Of a stretch of DNA of 64,000 nt, positions 12,824-20,427 are shown one piece after another. Positions within the stretch are counted from its first letter, which is position 1. Each line of letters starts with the position of its first letter. The stretch is from NCBI RefSeq assembly GCF_000243395.2, contig NZ_CM001484.1:1-64000 (forward strand), given 5' to 3'. Source of the DNA: Saccharomonospora glauca K62 (GTDB lineage: Bacteria; Actinomycetota; Actinomycetes; Mycobacteriales; Pseudonocardiaceae). The notes beneath the pieces are model-generated. The model searched no databases. It was not told where the DNA came from and saw only the letters and a program-made list of their open reading frames with translations. The position numbers were made by a program, and so were the translations under genes.

Positions 12824-13588
12824 TCACCGTCCGGCCTTGGCGGCCGCCACGGCGGCCGCGCACCGGCCTCGGACGGTTTCCACGAGATCGGCGAGGGTGT
12901 CCGGTGTGGTGGCGACCATCAGTTCGTCGATCCCGTCGAGCCCCGCTTTGGAGAGCAGGGTCTTCTCGTTGGTGACCCAGATCCCGCGAGCGGCGAGCAC
13001 CGCGTGCGCGGCCTGACTCGTGGCCTGCGCAACGAGACCGAGGCACTGGGTGAGTCTGCCGTGTCGAGCGTGACCGGCCTCGGCGTAGGTGAGGGTGAAG
13101 TCGGCCATGCCCCACCAGACGTCGGGCGCGCTCTCCCGCAGCTTCTCGGGGTACTCGGGTCTGGGCAGCGTGCCATGCAACACGCGGTTGAGCGTCAGCT
13201 CGGCCACCACGAGGTAGCTGGGAATGCCCGCGAGGTGGAACATCAGCGGCTCGACGTGGAAACGACCTTCGCGGGCCTCCGCCAACTCGTGTTCCACCAC
13301 CGTGAGGTCGCGGTAGTGGATGTCGACGGGCCGGTCGTCGACACGTAGCCAGGCGCCGCCGTTGAAGACACCGCCGCCCCAGGCGCCGAGGTCGCTGACC
13401 TCTCCCGGCCAGCCGAGGTCGCGTAGCCGATCGGGGTGGAACTGGCCGCGGTAGTAGATCGCGAGGTCCCAGTCGCTGTCCTCGCGGTGCTCACCGACGG
13501 CTCGGGAACCACCCAGAGACACTGCTTCGACACCCGGCAGCTCGGCCAGCCGAGGCCAGACTCGGTCGAGGAATCCGTCGTCAGTCAC
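12824..13588 (-). CDS. nucleotidyltransferase-fold protein
   Basis: This 254-residue protein has the minimal polymerase-beta-like nucleotidyltransferase signature GGSRAVGEHREDSDWDLAIYY at about residues 26-46. This provides the GS motif and the DxD metal pair. The rest is mostly alpha-helical, with WWGMADFTLTYAEAGHARHGR in the middle, as in kanamycin-nucleotidyltransferase-like or DUF4037-type proteins. Substrate unknown. It stands alone, convergent with tRNA-Ile. It resembles the chromosomal aminoglycoside-adenylyltransferase-like proteins common in actinobacteria, but no resistance function can be inferred. Confidence 0.75.
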   Translation of the reverse strand: MTDDGFLDRVWPRLAELPGVEAVSLGGSRAVGEHREDSDWDLAIYYRGQFHPDRLRDLGWPGEVSDLGAWGGGVFNGGAWLRVDDRPVDIHYRDLTVVEHELAEAREGRFHVEPLMFHLAGIPSYLVVAELTLNRVLHGTLPRPEYPEKLRESAPDVWWGMADFTLTYAEAGHARHGRLTQCLGLVAQATSQAAHAVLAARGIWVTNEKTLLSKAGLDGIDELMVATTPDTLADLVETVRGRCAAAVAAAKAGR

Positions 13589-13683
13589 AGGCGTGATCCT
13601 GGCAGGGTTTCCGTTCGGGCGCGTTCCGCACGGGTAGTAGCTCCCCGAATCGGTCCGTGACTTCGGGGTGAGGAGGTGGGGCG

Positions 13684-14100
13684 ATGGGAGCGGCCCGACC
13701 GGACTTCCTGTTGCAGGCGTTCGTGGACGCGGCGAATCAGATGGAGGACTTCGCCATGGGCGTCACACTGAGCGTTTCGGGGGGAATCATCTCGGGGGAT
13801 CTCGTGACGGCACCGCGATGGATGGACGAGGTCGCCACACTCGTCGAAATGGAAGGTTCGGAAGCGGCGTATCACATCGCGAACGTGTACCGGGAACAGG
13901 CCGGCCTCTACAAGAAAAGGGCCGCGCAGAATCGCGGAGAAGTGCACGGCGAGGTGACCTATATTCACCTGCGCGACACGCAATGGCTCATGCGGGACGG
14001 TCGGCTCGGACCGGAGCCGGGAGTGCATTGGCGGGGATTGCTCACCGAGGTGTCCGGGTGGGCCCTGGGGCGGCTGCCATTGCCCGGTATGCGCTACTGA
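13684..14100 (+). CDS. GvpU-like small protein
   Basis: This 138-residue protein contains GVTLSVSGGIISGDLV, a pattern I associate with the gas vesicle accessory protein GvpU family. The rest (an acidic helix and VTYIHLRDTQWL) also fits that family. No other gvp genes lie nearby, so a gas vesicle role is doubtful. Many actinobacteria keep such stand-alone homologues of unknown function. The ATG is preceded by GAGGAGG at a spacing of 7. Confidence 0.6.
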   Translation: MGAARPDFLLQAFVDAANQMEDFAMGVTLSVSGGIISGDLVTAPRWMDEVATLVEMEGSEAAYHIANVYREQAGLYKKRAAQNRGEVHGEVTYIHLRDTQWLMRDGRLGPEPGVHWRGLLTEVSGWALGRLPLPGMRY

Positions 14101-14155
14101 GCCGCTTCCGTTCCACGTGGAACAGCCGCGGGGCCGGGGCTTGCGACCTGCGGTT

Positions 14156-14386
14156 CTACTGTTGGCGACGTTCGCGCTCCTCGGCTTCCTTCGCTTCCCG
14201 CTGGGCCTGCTGGGCCTGTTCCTGCTTCTCGGCGGCCGCCTGCTGCGCGCTGCCCTTCTCCTGCTGCGCGCTGCCTTCGCGTTCCATCTCGTCATTGCCG
14301 AGGAAAGTGCCCGCGGTCTCTTTCGCGCGTCCCTTGAGGTCCTCGACCGCTCCCTTGATGCCTTCTTGCTTGTCGCCGCCGGCCAT
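14156..14386 (-). CDS. CsbD family stress-response protein
   Basis: This small, very hydrophilic 76-residue protein begins MAGGDKQEGIKGAVEDLKGR and continues AKETAGTFLGND, the typical CsbD motif of repeated K-G-x-x-K-E helices. CsbD proteins are general-stress proteins of unknown biochemistry. The C-terminal half is a Gln/Glu/Ala-rich extension with two copies of GSAQQ. AGGAGGAAT lies just upstream of the ATG. Confidence 0.85.
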   Translation of the reverse strand: MAGGDKQEGIKGAVEDLKGRAKETAGTFLGNDEMEREGSAQQEKGSAQQAAAEKQEQAQQAQREAKEAEERERRQQ

Positions 14387-14516
14387 GACAATTCCTCCTA
14401 TTTCGTCCGCCTTCTGTCGCCAGCTACCCGTGGGGTGGACCGCGTAAACGCGGGCGTACTGTCGTGCAGTAACATCACTGGTGCACGGTCAGCAGGTTGT
14501 CGAGGAGGGCTTCACC

Positions 14517-14708
14517 GTGAAGAAGCTGTTGGCACTCGCGGTTGTCGTGGGCGGCGTGTTCTTCCTGATCAAGCGCAACAGGGACGCGAAGGCCGAGGCG
14601 GACCTGTGGCGTGAAGCCACCGCGCCGACCGAGCGTCCGGCGAACGGTGTCTCCCCGAACGGCAGCGCGCCGGCGAAGGCCGGCTCGGACGCCGCGAGCA
14701 AGAACTGA
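14517..14708 (+). CDS. DLW-39 family small membrane protein
   Basis: This 63-residue protein has one N-terminal transmembrane helix (KKLLALAVVVGGVFFLI). The sequence KRNRDAKAEADLWREAT follows, with the DLW motif that names the DLW-39 family. It is typically found between gyrA and tRNA-Ala in actinobacteria, as here. Function unknown. The GTG at 14517 is chosen because GAGGAGGG lies 7 bp upstream. An ATG at 14481 in frame would add residues lacking a ribosome binding site. Confidence 0.8.
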   Translation: MKKLLALAVVVGGVFFLIKRNRDAKAEADLWREATAPTERPANGVSPNGSAPAKAGSDAASKN

Positions 14709-14743
14709 AGTTTTCCCCGCGGGTGTTCTTCAGCCCGCGGTCC

Positions 14744-14819
14744 GGGGCTGTAGCTCAATTGGTAGAGCGCCGCTTTTGCAAGGCGGAGGTCAGGGGTTCG
14801 ATTCCCCTCAGCTCCACCA
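14744..14819 (+). tRNA. tRNA-Ala (anticodon TGC)
   Basis: The acceptor stem GGGGCTG (14744-14750) pairs with CAGCTCC (14809-14815), including the G3-U70 wobble that identifies alanine tRNAs. The anticodon loop is TTTGCAA in the arm CCGCT/GGCGG, giving TGC. The T-arm is AGGGGTTCGATTCCCCT. The CCA end is encoded (14817-14819). The integrase gene of the mobile element runs antisense into this tRNA. Confidence 0.98.
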
Positions 14820-16485
14820 AATCGGAAACGTTCGAACCTTGCCCCGTGTCATTGCGGGGCAAGGTTTTTTCGTTGCTGCGACTGGCGTTTGAGGTGAGGA
14901 TCGTGGCGATAGCGGGCTTGGGCGTGGCAGTGATGTTCTCCTCGTCGTCGACGGTGATGCGGTCGAACAGTGCCCGGTTGAGCATCCTCCGCTCTGCGGG
15001 TTCGGCCTTGGCGTAGAGGTCACCGAGGTCGGTGAGGATGCCGAGGACGGAGCCGAGTCCTCCCTTAGCCTGTTCGTAGGTGGTCTCCAGGGTGTCGAGT
15101 CGGCTCTCGATCGAGGTGAGGCCGGCGTGGATGCGGTCTTGCTCGGACTTGAGCAGGTCGAGCGGGATCGCGTCGGCGTAGTGGGCTTGGAGGAGCTTGA
15201 CCTTCTCGGCTTCGAGCTTCGCCTTCTGCGCGGTGAGGCTGGCGCGCTCGTCGCTGGTGGATGCGGCCAGGGCGTCGAACACCTGCCCGAGCACGGCTTG
15301 GATGCCGTCTGCGTCGTCGTCGCTGATCCCGACATGCTGGTAGGCGGTCTCGATCCGGTCCTCGATGCGGTGTGCGAGGAGCGCGCTGCGCTGGCAGGTG
15401 TTCTGCTTGTAGCGGCGGCCGGTGCAGGTGAAGTAGTCGTAGAGCACACCCTGGTGGTTGCGGGGCCGCTCGAACGCGAGCCGCTTACCGCAGGCACAGT
15501 AGATCGAGCCTTTGAGGTAGTGATCGTACTTCTGGGGCTTGTCGCCAATGATGTTGTTCTGCCGCAGGATGGTCTGCACCTGCTCGAACGTCTCGGGGGT
15601 GACCAGCGGCTCGTGCGCGCCCTCGTAGGTGACGCCGCGGAAGGAGACGATGCCCTGGTAATAGGGGTTCGTCAGCATCTTGTGCAGCAGCTTCGTGGTG
15701 ACCGGCCGCTCCGGGTACGCGGGCGTGGGGCGGGTGGTGAGGCCGCGGGTTTCGAGTTCGCGGGTGAGCTTGGACAGCGACCAGTTGCCGGAGGCGTAGG
15801 CGGTGAACGCGAACCGCACATGCTCGGCCCGTTCGGGGTCGGTCTCGACGTCGCGCACCTCGCGGCCCTTCGCGTCGACGGTGCGGATGTTCAGGTAGCC
15901 CAGCGGTGCCCGGTTCGGGGTGCCGCCCATCGACGCCTTCTGCACGAGCCCCTTGGTGACCTCCTGGGCGAGGTTGAGGCTGTAGAACTCGGCGATCGAG
16001 GCCATGATGCCGTGCATGAGCATCCCCGAGGGGGTCTCATCGATGTTCTCGGTGACCGACACGAGCGTGACCCCCTTGCCGCGCAGGGTGGCGTGGATGA
16101 TCGCGTCATCGAGCCTGTTCCGGGCGATCCGGTCGACCTTGTTGATGATGCAGTACCGCACGGAGTTGGCCGCGAGGTAATCCAGCATCTCTTGGAGTGC
16201 CTTGCGCTTGACGGTCTTGGCGGACTCGCCGGGCTCGATGAACTCGGCCACGATCACCGCACCGAGCTGGTCGGCCTTGCGTTCGGCGGCCTCACGCTGC
16301 GCCGGGATCGACAGGCCTTCTTCGAGCCCGTTGCGGGTGGCCTGGTCCTTGGTCGAGACCCGCAGGTAGGAGATCGCGGGAACCTTCCCGTCGGGAAGGG
16401 TGACGTCGGCGGCGGGATGGACGCCGTTCGCCAGAGAACGCAGGATCGACAGGTCGATCCCTGCGGGCAGATCAAGGAGTGTCAT
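14755..16485 (-). CDS. large serine recombinase (integrase) of the element
   Basis: This 576-residue protein integrates and excises the element. The catalytic domain (about 36-190) has the nucleophile Ser44 in YLRVSTKDQ, followed by KVDRIARNRLDD and the EFYSLNLAQEV helix. A recombinase domain follows (NRAPLGYLN to TNPYYQGIVSFRG), then a zinc ribbon with Cys pairs (IYCACGKRLAF and CTGRRYKQNTC). A coiled coil runs from about 410 to 500. The last about 37 codons lie outside the element: the reading frame crosses attL and the tRNA-Ala terminator and stops inside the antisense of tRNA-Ala. The tail LRGIEPLTSALQKRR is therefore antisense tRNA sequence, not a real domain. The ATG start is the first in frame. 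Confidence 0.93.
   Translation of the reverse strand: MTLLDLPAGIDLSILRSLANGVHPAADVTLPDGKVPAISYLRVSTKDQATRNGLEEGLSIPAQREAAERKADQLGAVIVAEFIEPGESAKTVKRKALQEMLDYLAANSVRYCIINKVDRIARNRLDDAIIHATLRGKGVTLVSVTENIDETPSGMLMHGIMASIAEFYSLNLAQEVTKGLVQKASMGGTPNRAPLGYLNIRTVDAKGREVRDVETDPERAEHVRFAFTAYASGNWSLSKLTRELETRGLTTRPTPAYPERPVTTKLLHKMLTNPYYQGIVSFRGVTYEGAHEPLVTPETFEQVQTILRQNNIIGDKPQKYDHYLKGSIYCACGKRLAFERPRNHQGVLYDYFTCTGRRYKQNTCQRSALLAHRIEDRIETAYQHVGISDDDADGIQAVLGQVFDALAASTSDERASLTAQKAKLEAEKVKLLQAHYADAIPLDLLKSEQDRIHAGLTSIESRLDTLETTYEQAKGGLGSVLGILTDLGDLYAKAEPAERRMLNRALFDRITVDDEENITATPKPAIATILTSNASRSNEKTLPRNDTGQGSNVSDLVELRGIEPLTSALQKRRSTN
14836..14870 (+). terminator. tRNA-Ala terminator, split by element integration
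   Basis: AACCTTGCCCC (14835-14845) pairs with GGGGCAAGGTT (14856-14866) around a 10-nt loop, and a run of six T follows at 14865-14870. The left arm is chromosomal. The right arm is the left copy of the 11-bp repeat that borders the mobile element, and the T-run comes from the element. Confidence 0.8.
14856..14866 (+). repeat. attL core repeat
   Basis: GGGGCAAGGTT is identical to 33900-33910. It forms the 3' arm of the tRNA-Ala terminator hairpin. The bases immediately outside differ between the two copies, so the shared core is exactly 11 bp. Confidence 0.8.
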
Positions 16486-16651
16486 GGTCGTGACTCGCTT
16501 TCAGACGCTCACCCGCCCCAGGAAGGGTCGGGCGTGGGCGCCGTCTGGCTGTCACGACAGTGGTTGGGAGTGGCCTACCGAACCGCGACGGGTTCGGGCA
16601 GTGGGCTTGAAGAGCCGGTAGCGCCCATGTTGGTGGACGTACACCACGATT

Positions 16652-16852
16652 CTACCGTTCGGTGCTCAGGAGCTGCCGAAGGTAGGAGCCGGCCTGTCCA
16701 GCTTGGGTGCCGGTGCCGGCCTCGCGGAGCGCGACGCGCAGGAGGACTTCGGCGACCTTCTCCGCGTCGATCTGCTCACGCCGGGTGAACACGATGCGCA
16801 CGTTCCGATCCGAGGTGGCGCGCTGGGTCTTGCGCTGATAGTTCCGCACCAT
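16652..16852 (-). CDS. small basic protein next to integrase
   Basis: This 66-residue protein starts MVRNYQRKTQRATSDRNVRI and is strongly basic in its N-terminal half, with a helix around AEKVAEVLLRVALREAG. I do not recognise a family. It is the last gene of the transfer operon before int, and its ATG overlaps the stop of the upstream gene by one base (TGATG), so it is translationally coupled. Size, charge and position make a recombination directionality factor or small DNA-binding regulator conceivable. That is inference only. Confidence 0.6.
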   Translation of the reverse strand: MVRNYQRKTQRATSDRNVRIVFTRREQIDAEKVAEVLLRVALREAGTGTQAGQAGSYLRQLLSTER

Positions 16853-17439
16853 CAGTCGTCCTCGTCGTCGGGTTCTCGTCTCTGATCGAGGCGGGCGAAG
16901 AACTCATCTTCCGCGGCCTGCCGCTTGGCGACTTCCTCGATCACGAACTGCACGAAGTCGTCGCGCCGGTGCTCGATCGGGGTGTCCTCGACCGGCGCCG
17001 CGGGCGGTTCGCCGGGCCAGGTCGTCTGCCGGGAGGGGCGGTCGCGATCCAGCCTGGTGCCGGAGGCGGCCACCCAGTCGCGCAGCCGCTGCCGGGCGGC
17101 GGCGAAGTCGCGGTGCCAGCCGAGCGGGGCGCTGCCGTTCTGCTCCGGCTCGAACGCGCTGAGCCAGTGCAGATGCAACGCGGAAAGCTCCCACTGGAGC
17201 TCCGGGTGCCGATGCCAGTACGGGGGGATCACTGACGCGGGCAGCGCATAGGTCTTGCGCAGCCACTCGACCCACCGGTTGAGGGCGAGCCATTCCTGCT
17301 CCAGCTCGTGCGCGGTCAGCAGGTTCCAGTTCACCGGGCCGACAGGCCCCGGCGTCTGCGATCCCGGCCCGGCCGGGTCGTCGTAGTCGTCGTCCTCCCA
17401 CTCCTCGGACGGAATCGTGGGGTCCAGGTCGTCGCTCAT
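16852..17439 (-). CDS. hypothetical protein of the transfer operon
   Basis: This 195-residue soluble protein has an acidic N-terminus (about 1-35) and an aromatic-rich middle (LEQEWLALNRWVEWLRKTYAL, then PPYWHRHPELQWELSALHLHW). The C-terminal half is charged and ends in EPDDEDD. No family recognised. The ATG at 17439 is preceded by GTGAGG. An alternative GTG at 17451 overlaps the stop of the SSB-like gene as GTGA and would add four residues. Proteins with this W-rich pattern accompany SCO6880-type conjugation modules in my experience, but the function is unknown. Confidence 0.65.
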   Translation of the reverse strand: MSDDLDPTIPSEEWEDDDYDDPAGPGSQTPGPVGPVNWNLLTAHELEQEWLALNRWVEWLRKTYALPASVIPPYWHRHPELQWELSALHLHWLSAFEPEQNGSAPLGWHRDFAAARQRLRDWVAASGTRLDRDRPSRQTTWPGEPPAAPVEDTPIEHRRDDFVQFVIEEVAKRQAAEDEFFARLDQRREPDDEDD

Positions 17440-17447
17440 GGCGGGCC

Positions 17448-17978
17448 TCACATCGCTCGGGCGGGCTGCTCGGCCTCGACCTGGTCGGCCTGGACCGGCT
17501 CGAACGCGGAGCTGCGGCTCTGCTCTCGGCTGGGCTGCTCACGATCCGGGGTCTCTCGGCCCTGCTGCTGCATGTCCACGAGGCGGCGCGGCGTGCCGAC
17601 CTGGTAGTTCATGCGCGCCAGGTCGTGCCCGAAGCGGTTCGCGATGAACCGCTTCCGCGATGCTCCGGTGTCGGGGTGCGGCTTGTCTTCCATCCGACCG
17701 AACGCCAGGAACACGTCGCGCTTCTGCAAGTGGGTGTCGCCGTGCACGGCGGCGCCCTCGAACGCGACGATGGTGTGGAACGTGGTCGGCAGTTGGGTGC
17801 GCGATCCGTCCGGGTGGTAGTCGTAGTGAATCTGGCCGGCCCGGAAGAACAGGTACGGCTTCCCGTTCTCGTCGGAGAACTTCGGTTTGCTGGCGACGAA
17901 CCCGTAGAAGCCCGCTTCCAGCTCAGGGTCGACATCGGGCTCCCGAGGCGCCTGGGTGGTGGGGTCTTGCTCGCTCAT
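17448..17978 (-). CDS. single-stranded DNA-binding (OB-fold) protein of the element
   Basis: This 176-residue protein looks like an SSB-type OB fold. The central part has beta-strand-rich segments (FYGFVASKPKFSDENGKPYL, then TFHTIVAFEGAAVHGDTHLQKRDVFLAFG), where the last stretch resembles the FxxxA...GDxVxVxGR core of SSB. A Gln/Glu-rich disordered tail follows from about 140. Conjugative elements often carry their own SSB to protect transferred strands. It sits 79 bp downstream of the coupling protein gene, behind a hairpin. The ATG start has GGGAG upstream. Confidence 0.7.
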   Translation of the reverse strand: MSEQDPTTQAPREPDVDPELEAGFYGFVASKPKFSDENGKPYLFFRAGQIHYDYHPDGSRTQLPTTFHTIVAFEGAAVHGDTHLQKRDVFLAFGRMEDKPHPDTGASRKRFIANRFGHDLARMNYQVGTPRRLVDMQQQGRETPDREQPSREQSRSSAFEPVQADQVEAEQPARAM

Positions 17979-17989
17979 GAGAATGCTCC

Positions 17990-18031
17990 CTGATGGTGTC
18001 GGTCGGCCACCCGTGCGGTGGCCGTTGCATC
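17990..18031 (-). other. hairpin between coupling-protein and SSB-like genes
   Basis: CGGCCACC (18004-18011) pairs with GGTGGCCG (18017-18024), and the flanking CTGATG and CATCAG can extend the stem. There is no T-run, so it may act as an RNA stability or attenuation element inside the operon rather than as a full terminator. Confidence 0.5.
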
Positions 18032-18057
18032 AGCGAGGTGTTCTCGCCGACTACCGA

Positions 18058-19872
18058 TCACTCGGCCGACGCCGACTCTGCGGACTGCGCGGCGGGCGGT
18101 TCGCCGGCTTGCAGGAGCTGTTCGATCTCGGCACGGTCTGCGGCGAGCTGCTTCCCGTCGGGGCGGGCCGGCCACCCGGTGAGGTCGGTGATGATCGGCG
18201 GCGCCGATCGCAGCAGGGTGACGGCGGTGCCGAACGGGAGCGTCCTGATCCGGTCCGGCGGCATGATCGCGACCCGGCGCACCGATCTCTGGTTGGAGCG
18301 GGAGCCGTAGTCGCCGACCGTGGTGGAGTCGGTGAGCTCGTCGCGCTCCCCGATCAGCGTGGAGAGGTCTTGCAGGTCTTTCGAGTTGGAGGCGCCGCCG
18401 AGGATGAGCTTCACGATGGAGGCATCCCAGATCGCGCCGGCCTGGTGCTCTGACCATTTATCCCGCGCCTGCGCGAGCGACTGCAGCACCGCGAGGGTCG
18501 TCACGCCGCTGCCGCCGCCCTCGGCCATGAGCGTCGGCAGGCTGGGAAGCGGCGCCAAGTTGCCGACCTCGTCCAAGGCGAGCAACAACGGCGGGTCGAG
18601 TCTCGCCCCGGTGGAGCGGGCGGCCATGCGCCGCGCGGTCTCGATGAGGTCTTCCACCAGAGCGGCAACGAGGGAGGCGCTGTTGCCGGCGCCGGCGCCG
18701 GTCGCGAGCAGGAACAGCGTGCCGCGGTCTCTGATGAACGCTTCCGGGTCGAACTCTTCGCCTTCGGCCGGGGATACGGTGTCGAGCACCCGCGGGTCGG
18801 AGAGTGCGGCGAGGGAGAGGGAGACGCCCTGCCAGATCGAGTCGCGGGTGCGCGGGTCGGAGTCGATCATCGACGCCAGCGCGTCATTCCACCCGACTGC
18901 GGCGTCGGGATGGTTGGTGAGGATCGCGACCGCCTCGGCCGCCGCGGTGGGGTCGAGGGTCCAGCGGAACAGCTCGACCGGCCTCCTACGATCCAGGGCG
19001 GCGGCATGCAGCAGGCATTGCAGCGCGACGCGGGTCTTGCCTTCCCAGAAGTCGCCGCCCTCGACGCCGCCCGAGGCGAGGCCGGTGGCCGACGCGAGAC
19101 CGGCGGCGCGGATCATCGCGGTCTGCGGTGACTCGCATCCCCGGATAGGCGACCACCGCAATCCAGCGGGCAGCCCCTCGGCAAGATGTTGCGGGTCGAA
19201 GACCGCGACCGGGCCGATCCGCGCCCTCGCCCGCAGGCATGCGGTGAGGTTATCGGGGCGGGTGCTCGTGGTCACGACCGCGCCGGGCGCATCCAAGATC
19301 ATCGGGATCACGACGTGGAGGCCTTTCCCGCTTCTCGGGGCTCCGAGGAGGAGGATGGAGTCTTCGACGCTGGCCCAGATCGGGCGGCGGTGCGCGGTGC
19401 CGAGCCGGTAGCCGACGTCGGCCGGTTCGGGGGTGTCGAGTGAGGGGCGCAGGTTTCCCGCCCGGCGCATGAGCGCACGGGTGGAGGCGACCTGGGCGAT
19501 CTCGTGCCCGGTCGCGGTGCCCTCCTGCCGGTGCGGGTCGCGCATCGTGTGGCGGGTGTGCCGACGCAGCAGCGACCACACCCACAGCACGACGGCGATG
19601 ACGACCGCGAGGAGCAGCGCGGTGACGATCCAGTACACGACCGGGCTCAGGCCGGGCACGCCGAGCTCGGCGCCGGGATTGCCGGGGTCGAAGAACACCG
19701 CGACGCCGCCGGTCAGCCCCGAGGCCGGTTGCGGGAGACCGGAGAGAAACGCGGCCACGGTGCCTGCGACGCGCAGGATCAGCGCGAGCCCGAGCGCCGC
19801 CCCGACCCCGCCGAGGAGGATGTTGGTGAGCTCGTCGCCCATTGGTGCGGGCTGGCGGCCCTGCCCGTTCAC
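18058..19872 (-). CDS. TraG/VirD4-type conjugative coupling ATPase
   Basis: This 604-residue protein is the type IV coupling protein that brings the DNA substrate to the secretion channel. Two N-terminal transmembrane segments (about 15-45 and 77-101) precede the cytoplasmic ATPase. Walker A is GAPRSGKG at 177-184 and Walker B is LLLALDEVGNLAPLPSLP, with the TraG/TraD recognition segment after it. The GTG at 19872 overlaps the upstream stop as GTGA, so I prefer it. The ATG at 19842 is an alternative. A reading upstream of 19872 is not supported because it runs inside the preceding gene. Confidence 0.9.
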   Translation of the reverse strand: MNGQGRQPAPMGDELTNILLGGVGAALGLALILRVAGTVAAFLSGLPQPASGLTGGVAVFFDPGNPGAELGVPGLSPVVYWIVTALLLAVVIAVVLWVWSLLRRHTRHTMRDPHRQEGTATGHEIAQVASTRALMRRAGNLRPSLDTPEPADVGYRLGTAHRRPIWASVEDSILLLGAPRSGKGLHVVIPMILDAPGAVVTTSTRPDNLTACLRARARIGPVAVFDPQHLAEGLPAGLRWSPIRGCESPQTAMIRAAGLASATGLASGGVEGGDFWEGKTRVALQCLLHAAALDRRRPVELFRWTLDPTAAAEAVAILTNHPDAAVGWNDALASMIDSDPRTRDSIWQGVSLSLAALSDPRVLDTVSPAEGEEFDPEAFIRDRGTLFLLATGAGAGNSASLVAALVEDLIETARRMAARSTGARLDPPLLLALDEVGNLAPLPSLPTLMAEGGGSGVTTLAVLQSLAQARDKWSEHQAGAIWDASIVKLILGGASNSKDLQDLSTLIGERDELTDSTTVGDYGSRSNQRSVRRVAIMPPDRIRTLPFGTAVTLLRSAPPIITDLTGWPARPDGKQLAADRAEIEQLLQAGEPPAAQSAESASAE

Positions 19873-20396
19873 GACAGGCCCCTGATCGTGATCGTGCCGG
19901 AGACGCGGCCGACGAGGATCACCTCGCTCGCCCCGGCACCGGTGATGTGCTTCGGGTCGATGAGGGCACGCACCGTGCCGTGGTGGGAGGCGTCGGTGTG
20001 CCCGGTGATGAGCGCGACGGCGACGTCCTCGCCGGGAATGAACCCGTCGCCGCCCTCGACCAGCACCGGCGCAGCCGGGCGGCTCTTCTTGACGGGCTTC
20101 GCCGCCGCGGGCTCCGGCTCCGGGGCCGGTTTCGTGCGGGTGGTGGCGGGGAGGATATCGGTGAACGTCGAGCCGTCGCTCTCGCGCACCTCGACCCGTA
20201 CCGGTATCGCCCGGTCGCCCGTCACCTGGTCGACGAGCTGCCCGAACATGGCTCGCGACCACGCCTCGACACCCGCGGGCGGGGCGACCGGGGCGAGGTC
20301 GTGGGTGGCGGTGAGGGTGCCGTCCTCGTGCACGACGAGCAGCAACAGTGGCATCGAAACGGGAACAGGAGTAGCGTCGGAATCGGCAGGTTTCAT
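19869..20396 (-). CDS. hypothetical protein between VirB4 and TraG
   Basis: This 175-residue protein starts MKPADSDATPVPVSMPLLLLVV. It contains a segment rich in Pro/Ala/Lys (TTRTKPAPEPEPAAAKPVKK) between an N-terminal beta-rich part and a C-terminal beta-rich part ending TITIRGLS. No family recognised. It overlaps the coupling protein gene by 4 bp and lies 31 bp after VirB4, so it is part of the same transfer operon. The start could lie upstream at 20477, but the first 27 residues of that version overlap the VirB4 coding end. Confidence 0.6.
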   Translation of the reverse strand: MKPADSDATPVPVSMPLLLLVVHEDGTLTATHDLAPVAPPAGVEAWSRAMFGQLVDQVTGDRAIPVRVEVRESDGSTFTDILPATTRTKPAPEPEPAAAKPVKKSRPAAPVLVEGGDGFIPGEDVAVALITGHTDASHHGTVRALIDPKHITGAGASEVILVGRVSGTITIRGLS

Positions 20397-20427
20397 GCCT
20401 GCCAGGTGCGCCCGCGGCTTCGGGGGT

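Noticed and set aside
14836-14866. 16-bp inverted match between 14830-14845 and 33900-33915 as inverted att sites
   Set aside because: Inverted att sites would predict inversion. The 11-bp direct repeat, with restoration of one hairpin in the empty site, explains the match better.
15127-16788. 553-codon plus-strand frame opposite the integrase
   Set aside because: Shadow of the serine recombinase. No start signal and no family.
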